Shown here: positions 54,576 through 62,407 of the stretch, piece by piece
Layout: every line of letters begins with the position of its first letter
Position numbering within the stretch: the first letter of the stretch is position 1
Assembly (NCBI RefSeq): GCF_041438805.1
Contig: NZ_CP109190.1
Span: 2,790,001-2,854,000 of the forward strand
Source of the DNA: Streptomyces sp. NBC_01707
Lineage (GTDB): Bacteria > Actinomycetota > Actinomycetes > Streptomycetales > Streptomycetaceae
Direction of reading: 5' to 3'
Length of the DNA: 64,000 nt
The notes under the pieces: generated by a model
The model's input: the letters and a program-made list of their open reading frames with translations, nothing else
Told to the model about the DNA's origin: nothing
Databases searched by the model: none
Made by a program: the position numbers and the translations under genes

Positions 54576-55204
54576 GAGGCGGCCCCCGACCCGTCCGTCC
54601 GCGGCGTCGACGGTGGTGGTCCGGCCACCCGGACGATCTCGTCAGGGGTTCCGAAGGCCCGTACCGTCAGTTCCTCCAGCCGCCAGACGGACCGCCGGGC
54701 CGCGTCGAGCACGGCGGGCCGGTCCGCGTCGAGCACGTGGACGAAGACGGTGGCCGTGGCACGGCGTACCTCGACGACGGACCCGCCGGGCACGTTCGAC
54801 ACGGCGACGGCGGTCGCCGCGAGCATCAGGTCGGAGCGGCAGCGCAGCGGTACGGCGATGACGGCGGCCCGGTGCGGATGGTCGACGAAGATCTGCCGGG
54901 TGACCTTCACGCCCGAGGTGTACATGTCGTAGAGCAGATAGCCGGCGAGCAGCACGATGCCCCACGGGTGGAGCCGGAGCCCGAGATCGACGCGGGGCAG
55001 CGGGAAGGCCAGACAGACCGCCACTGCTACGACGACGCCGGTCACCACATTGGCCCAGCTCAGACTCGACCAGAGCAGCACCCAGATGACGGTGAGCCAG
55101 GCGATCAGCGGAAGGTCGAGGACGCGCCGTCGGCGGCCGGCGAATTCGCAGCTGAAGGGCGGCAGTTCCGCGTTCCGGTAGGACAGGGTGATCCAGCGTT
55201 TCAC
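54572..55204 (-). CDS. mnhE: Na+/H+ antiporter subunit E
   Basis: The 210-residue protein has two to three membrane segments near the N-terminus (LPLIAWLTVIWVLLWSSLSW) followed by a cytoplasmic domain with SNVPGGSVVEVRRATATVFV, characteristic of MnhE. It carries a Pro/Ser-rich C-terminal tail. The gene overlaps mnhD and mnhF by four bases each. Confidence 0.92.
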   Translation of the reverse strand: MKRWITLSYRNAELPPFSCEFAGRRRRVLDLPLIAWLTVIWVLLWSSLSWANVVTGVVVAVAVCLAFPLPRVDLGLRLHPWGIVLLAGYLLYDMYTSGVKVTRQIFVDHPHRAAVIAVPLRCRSDLMLAATAVAVSNVPGGSVVEVRRATATVFVHVLDADRPAVLDAARRSVWRLEELTVRAFGTPDEIVRVAGPPPSTPRTDGSGAAS

Positions 55205-56859
55205 CGGCCGAGCACCGCCTCGATGTAGGGGGAGCGCGCGAGGAGTTCGGCGGCCGTGCGGTCGGTGTACGAGGTCAGGGGTCCGGCGAGCACGGTGAAG
55301 GAGAGTCCGAGGGCGACGGCTGCCGCGGTGGCTACGGTCATGAGCGTCGGCAGCTTCGTCGTGGTGGTGACGGCATGGCCGTGGAGGGTCGCCGCGACCG
55401 CGAGCCCGGCGGGCTGGTGCCGGTGGAGGACCGGTTCGTCGCCGGTGCCGGGCATGCGGTCCGGTCCCTCGTCGGCGTCCTCGTCACCGCCGTTCTCGTC
55501 GTCGGACTCCAGGACGGTGCCGTCCGCGGCCTGCCCGGGTGGAGCGGCCCGCCAGAACGCCAGGTTCCAGACCTTGGCCATCACGTACAGCGTCAGCAGG
55601 CTGGTCGCCACCGAGCCGGCGACGAGGATCCAGGCCCAGACGCCGCCGTCCGCGACACCCGCCCGCATGAGGCCCAGCTTGCCGATGAAGCCGGACAGCG
55701 GCGGGATCCCGGCGAGGTTCATGGCGGGCACGAAGAAGAGGGCGGCGAGCACCGGGGCGGCCCTGGCCAGTCCGCCGATCCGGGTGAGTTCGGTGGTGCC
55801 GGTGCGGCGCTCGATCAGTCCGGCCACGAGGAACAGCGTCGTCTGGACGGTGATGTGATGGGCGACGTAGACGATCGCACCGCCGTACGCCTCACGGGTG
55901 GCGAGTCCGATACCGAAGACCATGTAGCCGATGTGGCTGATGAGGATGAAGGAGAGCAGCCGCTTCAGGTCGGTCTGGGCGACGGCTCCGAGGATGCCGA
56001 TCACCATCGAGGCCAGCGCCGCCGCCATCAGCAGGTCGCCGAGCCGGTTGCCGGGGAAGAGCAGGGTCTCCGTACGGAGCATGCAGTAGACGCCGACCTT
56101 GGTGAGCAGGCCGGCGAAGACCGCGGTGACGGGGGCGGGTGCGGTGGGGTACGAGTCGGGGAGCCAGGCGGCGAGCGGGAACACGGCGGCCTTGATGGCG
56201 AAGACGGTCAGCAGCATGGCCTGGATCAGGGTCTGTACGCCGAGCGGGAGTTCGCCCAGCCGCTGGGCCAGCTGGGCGAGGTTGGCGGTGCCGGCGGCCG
56301 CGTACGTCATGGCGATCGCGGTGAGGAACAGCATCGACGAGAAGAGCGAGATGATCACGTATGTGGAGCCGGCCCGCACCCGGGGGCCGGTGCCGCCGAG
56401 GGTGAGCAGCACGAAGCTCGCCACCAGCATGATCTCGAAGCCGACGTAGAGGTTGACGAGGTCACCGGCGAGGAACGTGCAGGAGACCCCGGCGACCAGG
56501 ATCAGATACGCGGGGTGGAAGACCGCCACGGGCGTCTCCTCGTCGCGGTCGGCCATGCCCTGGCCGAGGGAGTAGACCAGCACGCAGAGGGTGACGGCCG
56601 AGGAGACGGTCAGCATCAGCCCGGACAGCCGGTCCGCGACCAGGGTGATGCCGACCGGCGGGGCGAAGTCGCCGAGGTGGACGGAGAGGGGGCCGCGGAA
56701 GTCGGCGGCGATCATCAGGGCGACGGAGAGTGCGAGCACGGCGCTGAGCACGGCGACGCTGATGAAGCGCTGGAACTGTTTGAGCCGGGTGCCGAAGGCG
56801 AGGCTCAGGCCGGTGGCGCAGAGCGGCAGCAGCACCGGCAGCGGAACGAGTGCGTTCAC
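55201..56859 (-). CDS. mnhD: Na+/H+ antiporter subunit D (proton-pumping type)
   Basis: The 552-residue protein has about fourteen helices and belongs to the NuoN/MrpD antiporter-like family: FIGLGGTG-like loops, then AAVFPLAAWLPDSYPTAPAP and LLSFILISHIGYMVFGIGLA with the conserved Lys/His ion path. The start is a GTG overlapping the mnhC stop. An acidic insertion (about 460-490: SDDENGGDEDADEG) and a HRHQPAG piece before the last helix are not typical of MrpD. Confidence 0.92.
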   Translation of the reverse strand: MNALVPLPVLLPLCATGLSLAFGTRLKQFQRFISVAVLSAVLALSVALMIAADFRGPLSVHLGDFAPPVGITLVADRLSGLMLTVSSAVTLCVLVYSLGQGMADRDEETPVAVFHPAYLILVAGVSCTFLAGDLVNLYVGFEIMLVASFVLLTLGGTGPRVRAGSTYVIISLFSSMLFLTAIAMTYAAAGTANLAQLAQRLGELPLGVQTLIQAMLLTVFAIKAAVFPLAAWLPDSYPTAPAPVTAVFAGLLTKVGVYCMLRTETLLFPGNRLGDLLMAAALASMVIGILGAVAQTDLKRLLSFILISHIGYMVFGIGLATREAYGGAIVYVAHHITVQTTLFLVAGLIERRTGTTELTRIGGLARAAPVLAALFFVPAMNLAGIPPLSGFIGKLGLMRAGVADGGVWAWILVAGSVATSLLTLYVMAKVWNLAFWRAAPPGQAADGTVLESDDENGGDEDADEGPDRMPGTGDEPVLHRHQPAGLAVAATLHGHAVTTTTKLPTLMTVATAAAVALGLSFTVLAGPLTSYTDRTAAELLARSPYIEAVLGR

Positions 56860-57467
56860 CCGGTGTCTCCTCGGTTCGCGTCTGTGGCGGGGTCTTCGGT
56901 ACGGGCTTCGGCGTAGTCCTGCGGGTCGGCGCCCAGCACGTCGTGCCAGAGGTCTCCGGTGGCGTCCCGGCCGCGGGCCTGCAGGGCGCGGTCGGCGCGG
57001 AGCCGGGCCCGCAGGCGTTTGCGTTCCTCCCGGTACCGGGCGCGTTCCTCCGCTGTGCGTCCGGACGCGGACCGGTACTGCTCGCGCAGTTCGTCCCGCT
57101 CTCCCAGCACCTCGGCGCGCAGCGCGATACGCCGGTCCTCCAGGTCGTCGTGGACCTCGTCGGTGCCGGTCAACTGGTGGCTGCGGTACGCCATCGCGAG
57201 GAGGAACGCCGTGGTGGCGAGCGTGATGACGATCGCGGTCAGAGCGATGGCCTGCGGCAGCGGGTCGGTGACCTGCCACAGCGGGACGCCGTACAGGAGG
57301 GGCGCCCTGCCCGCCGATCCGGTGGCGGACAGGACGAGCAGGTTGATGCCGTTGCCCGCGATCACCGCGCCGAGCAGGATGCGGGTGAGAGGGCGGGTGA
57401 GCATGAGGATGCCGCCGACGGCACAGAGCACGGCGGCCGTGGCCAGAAGCGAGGCGCTGACCGTCAT
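56856..57467 (-). CDS. mnhC: Na+/H+ antiporter subunit C with extended cytoplasmic tail
   Basis: The first 105 residues are a typical three-helix MnhC (NuoK-like): LLGAVIAGNGINLLVLSATG and LPQAIALTAIVITLATTAFL. The protein then continues for about 95 residues with a highly charged, coiled-coil-like sequence (RREERKRLRARLRADRAL-type), so it is 203 residues instead of about 115. The tail may anchor a cytoplasmic partner. Confidence 0.9.
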   Translation of the reverse strand: MTVSASLLATAAVLCAVGGILMLTRPLTRILLGAVIAGNGINLLVLSATGSAGRAPLLYGVPLWQVTDPLPQAIALTAIVITLATTAFLLAMAYRSHQLTGTDEVHDDLEDRRIALRAEVLGERDELREQYRSASGRTAEERARYREERKRLRARLRADRALQARGRDATGDLWHDVLGADPQDYAEARTEDPATDANRGDTG

Positions 57468-60433
57468 CCGGGGGCGCCTCCGGCCTCGGGTGCCGTACCC
57501 GGTCCTGATTCCGGACCGGGCTCGGGTCCCGGTCCCGCTTCCCTCCTGGGCGCCGTTTCCTCCGCCGCGGCCTTCTCCATCGCGGCCCGCTCGATCTGGC
57601 GGTCGATCCTGGCTCCCAGCGCGCGCACGATGTCCAGCACCACACCCAGTACCAGCAGGTACACACCGAAGTCGAAGAGGACCGGCGTGCCCAGGTGGTA
57701 CGGGCCGAACACGGGCAGCCGACCGTGATACGTCCAGGCGTGCAGCACGGTTCCGTCGGCGAGGCCGAGCAGCGCCACTCCGGTGGAGAGGAACAGCCCG
57801 AGGCCGGTGAAGAGCCCCGGCTGCAGTGGTGCGGCTTCGGCGAGTTCGAAGCGACCGCCCGCCAGATAGCGGGTGATCAGCCCGACACCGGCGACGAGTC
57901 CGGCGACGAACCCGCCGCCCGGCATGTTCTCGGCGCAGAACAGCAGATAGACGGAGAGCACCAGGATCGGATGGAACAGCAGCCGGGCCACGACCTCGAA
58001 GACGACCGACCGGTGTTCGGGTGCGAGCGTGGCGCCGGCCGCGAGCCAGCTCCGCTCGGGCGCGCCCTCGTCGCCGTGCGGCAGGCCGGTCAGTCCACGC
58101 TCCGTCAGCGACCAGGCCGTACGCCCGGGGACCTCCTCGCGGAGCCCGGATCCGTCCGCACGGCGGTGCAGATAGATCAGGCTGGTCACGCCGATCGCCG
58201 CGGCGGCGAGCACGGCGGACTCCCCCATCGTGTCCCAGGCCCGCAGGTCGACCAGGATGGTGGCGACGACGTCCTTGAGCCCGTGGTGCGCGGTCTCCTC
58301 GACCATGGCGGCCCCGGCGGGGTCGGCGGTACGTGCGGCCGCAGCGACCCACACCACCACGCTCAGGGTGGCGGCCGCGGCCAGCGCCACAGGAATGCGC
58401 ACCGCGCGCCGCCGCGTACTGACCGACTCCTGGAAGTGCACCGGCATCCGCCGCAGCACCAGCACGAACACGACCATGGACACCGTCTCGACGCAGAACT
58501 GGGTGAGCGCCAGATCGGGGCCGCCCTGGACGACGAAGAGCAACCCGGTCCCGTACCCCGTCAGTCCTGCCAGGACCACCGCCTTCATCCGACGGCTGAC
58601 GGTGAGACAGAGAAGCGCGGCCGCGCAGGTCAGGGCGGCCACGGCGCCCTGCAGCGGAGCGTCCCAGAGCCGCGGCGCCGACGCCCCGTGCCACGGCCGG
58701 TCCACCACCAGCACGGCGAGCTGGCCGGCGAGCATGACGAGCAGAGTGGTGGCGAGGTAGCCGGAGAGCGAGCCGCGCTGGACGAAACCGGTGATCTCCA
58801 GCGAAGTGCGCTCCAGACCCAGCAGCAGACGGCCGAAGACCCGGTCGGCGGTCGGCCAGGCGATCCGCCGCGAGAGCCGGGTCACGGTGGTGCGCCCGGC
58901 GAAGAGCACCACACCCCCGACCGTGGCGACGGTCGAGAGCAGCAAGGCGGTGCCGAATCCGTGCCAGAGCGCCAGGTGGTACGGATGACCGGGCACGGGG
59001 AACTCGTCGGCGTACGTGCTGAGCAGCCGCTGGACCAGGCCGACGCCCGGCCCGAGCACCAGGCCGCAGAGCGCCAGCAGGGCGGGCGGGCCGAGGAACG
59101 CCCAGCCGACGCGGTGCACCGGGGTATCCGCGACGCCGGGTTTACGGCAGAACGCGCCCCAGACGAACCGCACGGCGTAGGCGACGGTCAGCGTCGAGCC
59201 CGCCACGGTGACGGCGAGCACCCAGCGGTCCGCGGCGTCGCCGTGCAGCAGCGCCTCGAACGCGGCCTCCTTCGCGGCGAATCCGAGCAGCGGGGGCAGT
59301 GCGGCCATGGACGCGGCGGCGAGCACGGCGACCGCGCAGACGTACGGCAGCGCCCGGCCGACGCCCGACAGTCTGCGCAGATCGCGGGTGCCTGCCGCAT
59401 GGTCGACGATGCCGGTGACGAGGAACAGCGGCGCCTTGAAGAGGGCGTGACTCAGGATCATGACCGCGGCCGCGAGAGCGGCGTCACGGTTGCCGATACC
59501 GGCGAGCAGGGTGAGGAAGCCGAGCTGGCTGACGGTGCCGTAGGCGAGGACGAGCTTCAGGTCGTTCAGCCGCAGCGCCCGCCAGCCGCCGAGCAGCATG
59601 GTCGCTCCGCCGAGGACCAGGACGACGGGCCGCCAGACGGGGACGTCTGCGAAGCCGGGCGCGAGCCGGGCCACCAGGTAGACACCGGCCTTGACCATGG
59701 CCGCGGCGTGCAGATAGGCGCTGACGGGGGTGGGGGCGGCCATGGCGTTCGGCAGCCAGAGGCTGAACGGCCAGATCGCCGACTTGGACAGCGCTCCGCA
59801 CAGGATCAGCACCACGGCCACCGAGATGGCGAGGCTCGTGGCCGGCGGGTCGGCGACGATCGCGGAGATCCGGTACGTGCCCGCCGCCTGACCGAGGATC
59901 AGGAAACCGACGAGCATCGCGAGGCCACCGAGCGTGGTCACGGTGAGCGCCTGGAGCGCGGAGCGCCGGCTGTGCTTCTGTTCGCTGCTGTACCCGATCA
60001 GCAGGTAGGAGAAGACCGTGGTCAGTTCCCAGAAGAGATAGAGCGTGATCAGGTCGTCGGCGAGGACCAGGCCGAGCATGGCGCCCGCGAAGGCCAGCAG
60101 GTTCCCGGCGAAGCCGGCCAGTCCGGGGGCGTCGTCGGAGAAGTACGAGGCGCAGTAGAGCAGGACGAGCGCGCCGATACCGGCGGCGAGCAGCACCATG
60201 AGTTCGGCGAGCGCGTCGAGGCGCAGTTCGGCGAAGACGTCGTACGCCGGCATCCACGGCCACGACCAGGTCACGGATCCGCCGGACGCCGCGGTGTTCC
60301 ACTGCGTGGCCGCCCAGACCGTGGCGGCCGTGGGCGGCAGCGCGAGCACGACGAACGCGCGGCTGCCGAGGCGCCGTACCAGCGGGGCCGCGCACGCGGC
60401 GAGGACGAAGTGGCAGACGATGAGCGCTGTCAT
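57464..60433 (-). CDS. mnhA: Na+/H+ antiporter subunit A fused to subunit B
   Basis: The 989-residue protein has the large MrpA domain (NuoL-like; about residues 1-800) with YLFWELTTVFSYLLIGYSSE, AMAAPTPVSAYLHAAAMVKA and LILSHALFKAPLFLVTGIVD, and the C-terminal MrpB domain with LLFCAENMPGGGFVAGLVAG. The last 80 residues are a charged Pro/Gly-rich cytoplasmic tail. With mnhC-G this forms a complete Mrp complex that expels Na+ against protons. It is the first gene, with a 333-base upstream spacer and an ATGA overlap to mnhC. Confidence 0.93.
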   Translation of the reverse strand: MTALIVCHFVLAACAAPLVRRLGSRAFVVLALPPTAATVWAATQWNTAASGGSVTWSWPWMPAYDVFAELRLDALAELMVLLAAGIGALVLLYCASYFSDDAPGLAGFAGNLLAFAGAMLGLVLADDLITLYLFWELTTVFSYLLIGYSSEQKHSRRSALQALTVTTLGGLAMLVGFLILGQAAGTYRISAIVADPPATSLAISVAVVLILCGALSKSAIWPFSLWLPNAMAAPTPVSAYLHAAAMVKAGVYLVARLAPGFADVPVWRPVVLVLGGATMLLGGWRALRLNDLKLVLAYGTVSQLGFLTLLAGIGNRDAALAAAVMILSHALFKAPLFLVTGIVDHAAGTRDLRRLSGVGRALPYVCAVAVLAAASMAALPPLLGFAAKEAAFEALLHGDAADRWVLAVTVAGSTLTVAYAVRFVWGAFCRKPGVADTPVHRVGWAFLGPPALLALCGLVLGPGVGLVQRLLSTYADEFPVPGHPYHLALWHGFGTALLLSTVATVGGVVLFAGRTTVTRLSRRIAWPTADRVFGRLLLGLERTSLEITGFVQRGSLSGYLATTLLVMLAGQLAVLVVDRPWHGASAPRLWDAPLQGAVAALTCAAALLCLTVSRRMKAVVLAGLTGYGTGLLFVVQGGPDLALTQFCVETVSMVVFVLVLRRMPVHFQESVSTRRRAVRIPVALAAAATLSVVVWVAAAARTADPAGAAMVEETAHHGLKDVVATILVDLRAWDTMGESAVLAAAAIGVTSLIYLHRRADGSGLREEVPGRTAWSLTERGLTGLPHGDEGAPERSWLAAGATLAPEHRSVVFEVVARLLFHPILVLSVYLLFCAENMPGGGFVAGLVAGVGLITRYLAGGRFELAEAAPLQPGLFTGLGLFLSTGVALLGLADGTVLHAWTYHGRLPVFGPYHLGTPVLFDFGVYLLVLGVVLDIVRALGARIDRQIERAAMEKAAAEETAPRREAGPGPEPGPESGPGTAPEAGGAPG

Positions 60434-60766
60434 ACGGCCCCGGTGGGCGTCCCGCGCCTGCCCGCGGGGGGCGTCCGGGGCTTGGGCGAAGCATCACGGG
60501 CATAGGGCACTGAATACAGATATATCCCCCACCTCCTATCACCCGTACGGCGCGCCGCGCAGTTGCAGGACACCGCTGCGGACGCGGCTGACGGCGACCG
60601 TCACGTCCCGAGTGCACGGGGTTCGCCAACTGGCGGGTGACGGTGAGGCGTCAGCCCGAGGCGCCGGGGACGGTGAGGGGCGCCACCGGCAAGATCGCCG
60701 GGGCGTGGCTCACCCCGATCACCGACGCACCGGTATGTCCGGCGGGATCACGCCCGTCCGGTCTCC
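60434..60766. promoter_or_regulatory. 333-base intergenic region upstream of the Mrp operon
   Basis: The plus-strand sequence contains GATATATCC around 60520, in an otherwise GC-rich area, about 85 bases upstream of mnhA. This could be part of its promoter. No gene was recognised and no clear terminator was found for the ridA gene. Confidence 0.4.
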
Positions 60767-61168
60767 TCACGGCAGTACGGCGATCCCGTCGAGCTCGACG
60801 AGCGCCTGTTCGTCCCAGAGCCGGGCCGCCCCGACGACCGCCATCGCCGGGTAGTCGCGGCCCGCCAACCGCCGCCAGATCCGGCCGAGTTCGGAGGCAT
60901 GGGCTCGGTAGTCGGCGACATCGGTGGCATAGACGGTGACCCGGGCCAGATCGGCCGGGGAGCCACCGGCCGCACGCAGTGCGACGAGGAGATTGGTGAG
61001 GGCCGTCGTGAACTGTTCGGGCAGCGTGTCGCCGACGACCTTGCCGTTCCGGTCGAGGGCGGTCTGCCCGGCCAGGAAGACCAGTTGACCGCCGGTGGCC
61101 GTGACGGCGTGCGAGAAGCCGGTGGGCGGGGACAGCTCGGCGGGATTGATTCGGTGGATCGGGCTCAT
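60767..61168 (-). CDS. RidA family protein
   Basis: The 133-residue protein has the RidA/YjgF fold: SHAVTATGGQLVFLAGQTAL, the mid segment VVGDTLPEQFTTALTNLLVA, and ADLARVTVYATDVADYRAHA with the Arg of the active site shifted or lost (the usual ...R-x-C/R...-E motif reads VVGAARLWDEQALVELDG). Members hydrolyse reactive enamines or imines. Its start overlaps the stop of the acyl-CoA dehydrogenase gene (ATGA), so it acts with that enzyme. Confidence 0.85.
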   Translation of the reverse strand: MSPIHRINPAELSPPTGFSHAVTATGGQLVFLAGQTALDRNGKVVGDTLPEQFTTALTNLLVALRAAGGSPADLARVTVYATDVADYRAHASELGRIWRRLAGRDYPAMAVVGAARLWDEQALVELDGIAVLP

Positions 61169-62319
61169 GCGGACGGCTCCTGATTCCCGGACGGCTCCTG
61201 CTGCGCCGCCGTCGCGTACAGCTCCTTGGCGATGATCGTGCGCTGGACCTCGCTGGCGCCCTCGTAGATCCGCGGGGCGCGCACCTCCCGGTAGAGGTGC
61301 TCGAGCAGATGACCGCGGCGCAGCGCGCGGGCGCCGTGCAACTGGACGGCGGCGTCGACGACGTACTGCGCCGCCTCCGTGGCGTACAGCTTCGCCATCG
61401 CCGCTCTGCGCGGTACCCCCGGTTCCCCCGCGTCGTACGCCGCCGCGGCCGCGTACACCAGGAGCCGGGCGGCCTCGGTGCGGGTGGCCATTTCGGCGAC
61501 CTGGTGCGAGACGGCCTGCAGATCCTTGAGCGGGCCGCCGAACGCGGTGCGCTCCGCGGTGTGGTCCAGGGTCGCGTCGAGGGCGGCGCGGGCCATGCCG
61601 ACGGCGAAGGCGCCGACGCTGGGCCGGAACAGGTTGAGGGTGTTCATGGCCACCCGGAAGCCGCGGTCGGGTTCGCCCAGTACGTCGTCCGGGGTGACCG
61701 GCACCCCGTCGAAGGTGAGCGCCCCGATGGGGTGCGGGGAGAGCATGTCGAGCGCTGCGCCGGCCAGCCCCGGGCGGTCGGCGGGGACCAGGAACGCGGT
61801 GACGCCGCGGGCTCCGGCGCCGGGCGTCGTACGGGCGAAGACCGTGTAGAAGTCGGCCTCGGGGGCGTTGGAGATCCAGCATTTCTCGCCGGTCAGCCGC
61901 CAGCCGCCCGGGGTGTGCGCCGCACCGAGGGCGAGAGCCGCCGCGTCGGAGCCGGCGCCGGGCTCGCTGAGCGCGAAGGCGGCGACCGCGCGGCCCGCGC
62001 GGACATCGGGGAGCCAGCGTTCACGGTGGGCCGGGGTACCCGCCTGGACCAACGGGTACGAGCCGAGTCCTTGGAGGGCCAGTGCGGTCTCGGCCTCCGT
62101 GCAGCCGCGGGCCAGGGACTCGCGCAGCAGACAGAGGTCGAGGGCCCCGGAGGAGAACAGCCGGTCGAGCAGGCCCAGTTCGCCGAGGGCGGCGACGAGT
62201 GGACGGTTGACGTGGCCCGGTTCGCCCTTCTCGGCGAGGGGGCGCAACTGCTGCTCGGCGAGGGCGCGCAGCTCCTCGCACCAGGCGGTCTGTGACGGAT
62301 CGAGCGAGAATGCCAACAT
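61165..62319 (-). CDS. Acyl-CoA dehydrogenase family protein
   Basis: The 384-residue flavoenzyme has the ACAD layout. FALSEPGAGSDAAALALGA and GEKCWISNAPEADFYTVFAR are the FAD/substrate blocks, followed by RTAFGGPLKDLQAVSHQVAE and YREVRAPRIYEGASEVQRTI, the C-terminal signature. The position of the usual catalytic Glu is occupied by Glu in the IYEGASE block. The ATG at 62319 is chosen because GAGAGG lies seven bases upstream; the longer frame to 62433 lacks homology. It diverges from a CoA ligase, suggesting breakdown of an aromatic or related acid. Confidence 0.92.
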   Translation of the reverse strand: MLAFSLDPSQTAWCEELRALAEQQLRPLAEKGEPGHVNRPLVAALGELGLLDRLFSSGALDLCLLRESLARGCTEAETALALQGLGSYPLVQAGTPAHRERWLPDVRAGRAVAAFALSEPGAGSDAAALALGAAHTPGGWRLTGEKCWISNAPEADFYTVFARTTPGAGARGVTAFLVPADRPGLAGAALDMLSPHPIGALTFDGVPVTPDDVLGEPDRGFRVAMNTLNLFRPSVGAFAVGMARAALDATLDHTAERTAFGGPLKDLQAVSHQVAEMATRTEAARLLVYAAAAAYDAGEPGVPRRAAMAKLYATEAAQYVVDAAVQLHGARALRRGHLLEHLYREVRAPRIYEGASEVQRTIIAKELYATAAQQEPSGNQEPSA

Positions 62320-62338
62320 ACCGGCGCCTCTCCTGGAT

Positions 62339-62378
62339 CGTATCGCGAAGTATTGACTACCGTCATTCAAACGATACG
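62339..62378. promoter_or_regulatory. Divergent control region with CGTATCG/CGATACG inverted repeat
   Basis: CGTATCG (62339-62345) and CGATACG (62372-62378) are perfect 7-base inverted arms 26 bases apart. Between them TTGACTACCGTCATTCAA (62353-62370) is a near-palindrome. The position between divergent acid-catabolism genes suggests a TetR-type operator. Confidence 0.5.
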
Positions 62379-62407
62379 CTCCAAGGGCGACAAGGGGGCG
62401 ATCCGTT

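Noticed and set aside
57695..60505. Long plus-strand frames opposite the Mrp operon (also near 55375-56916)
   Set aside because: Gln/Glu/Arg/Gly-rich antisense readings of membrane-protein genes, without a recognisable protein.
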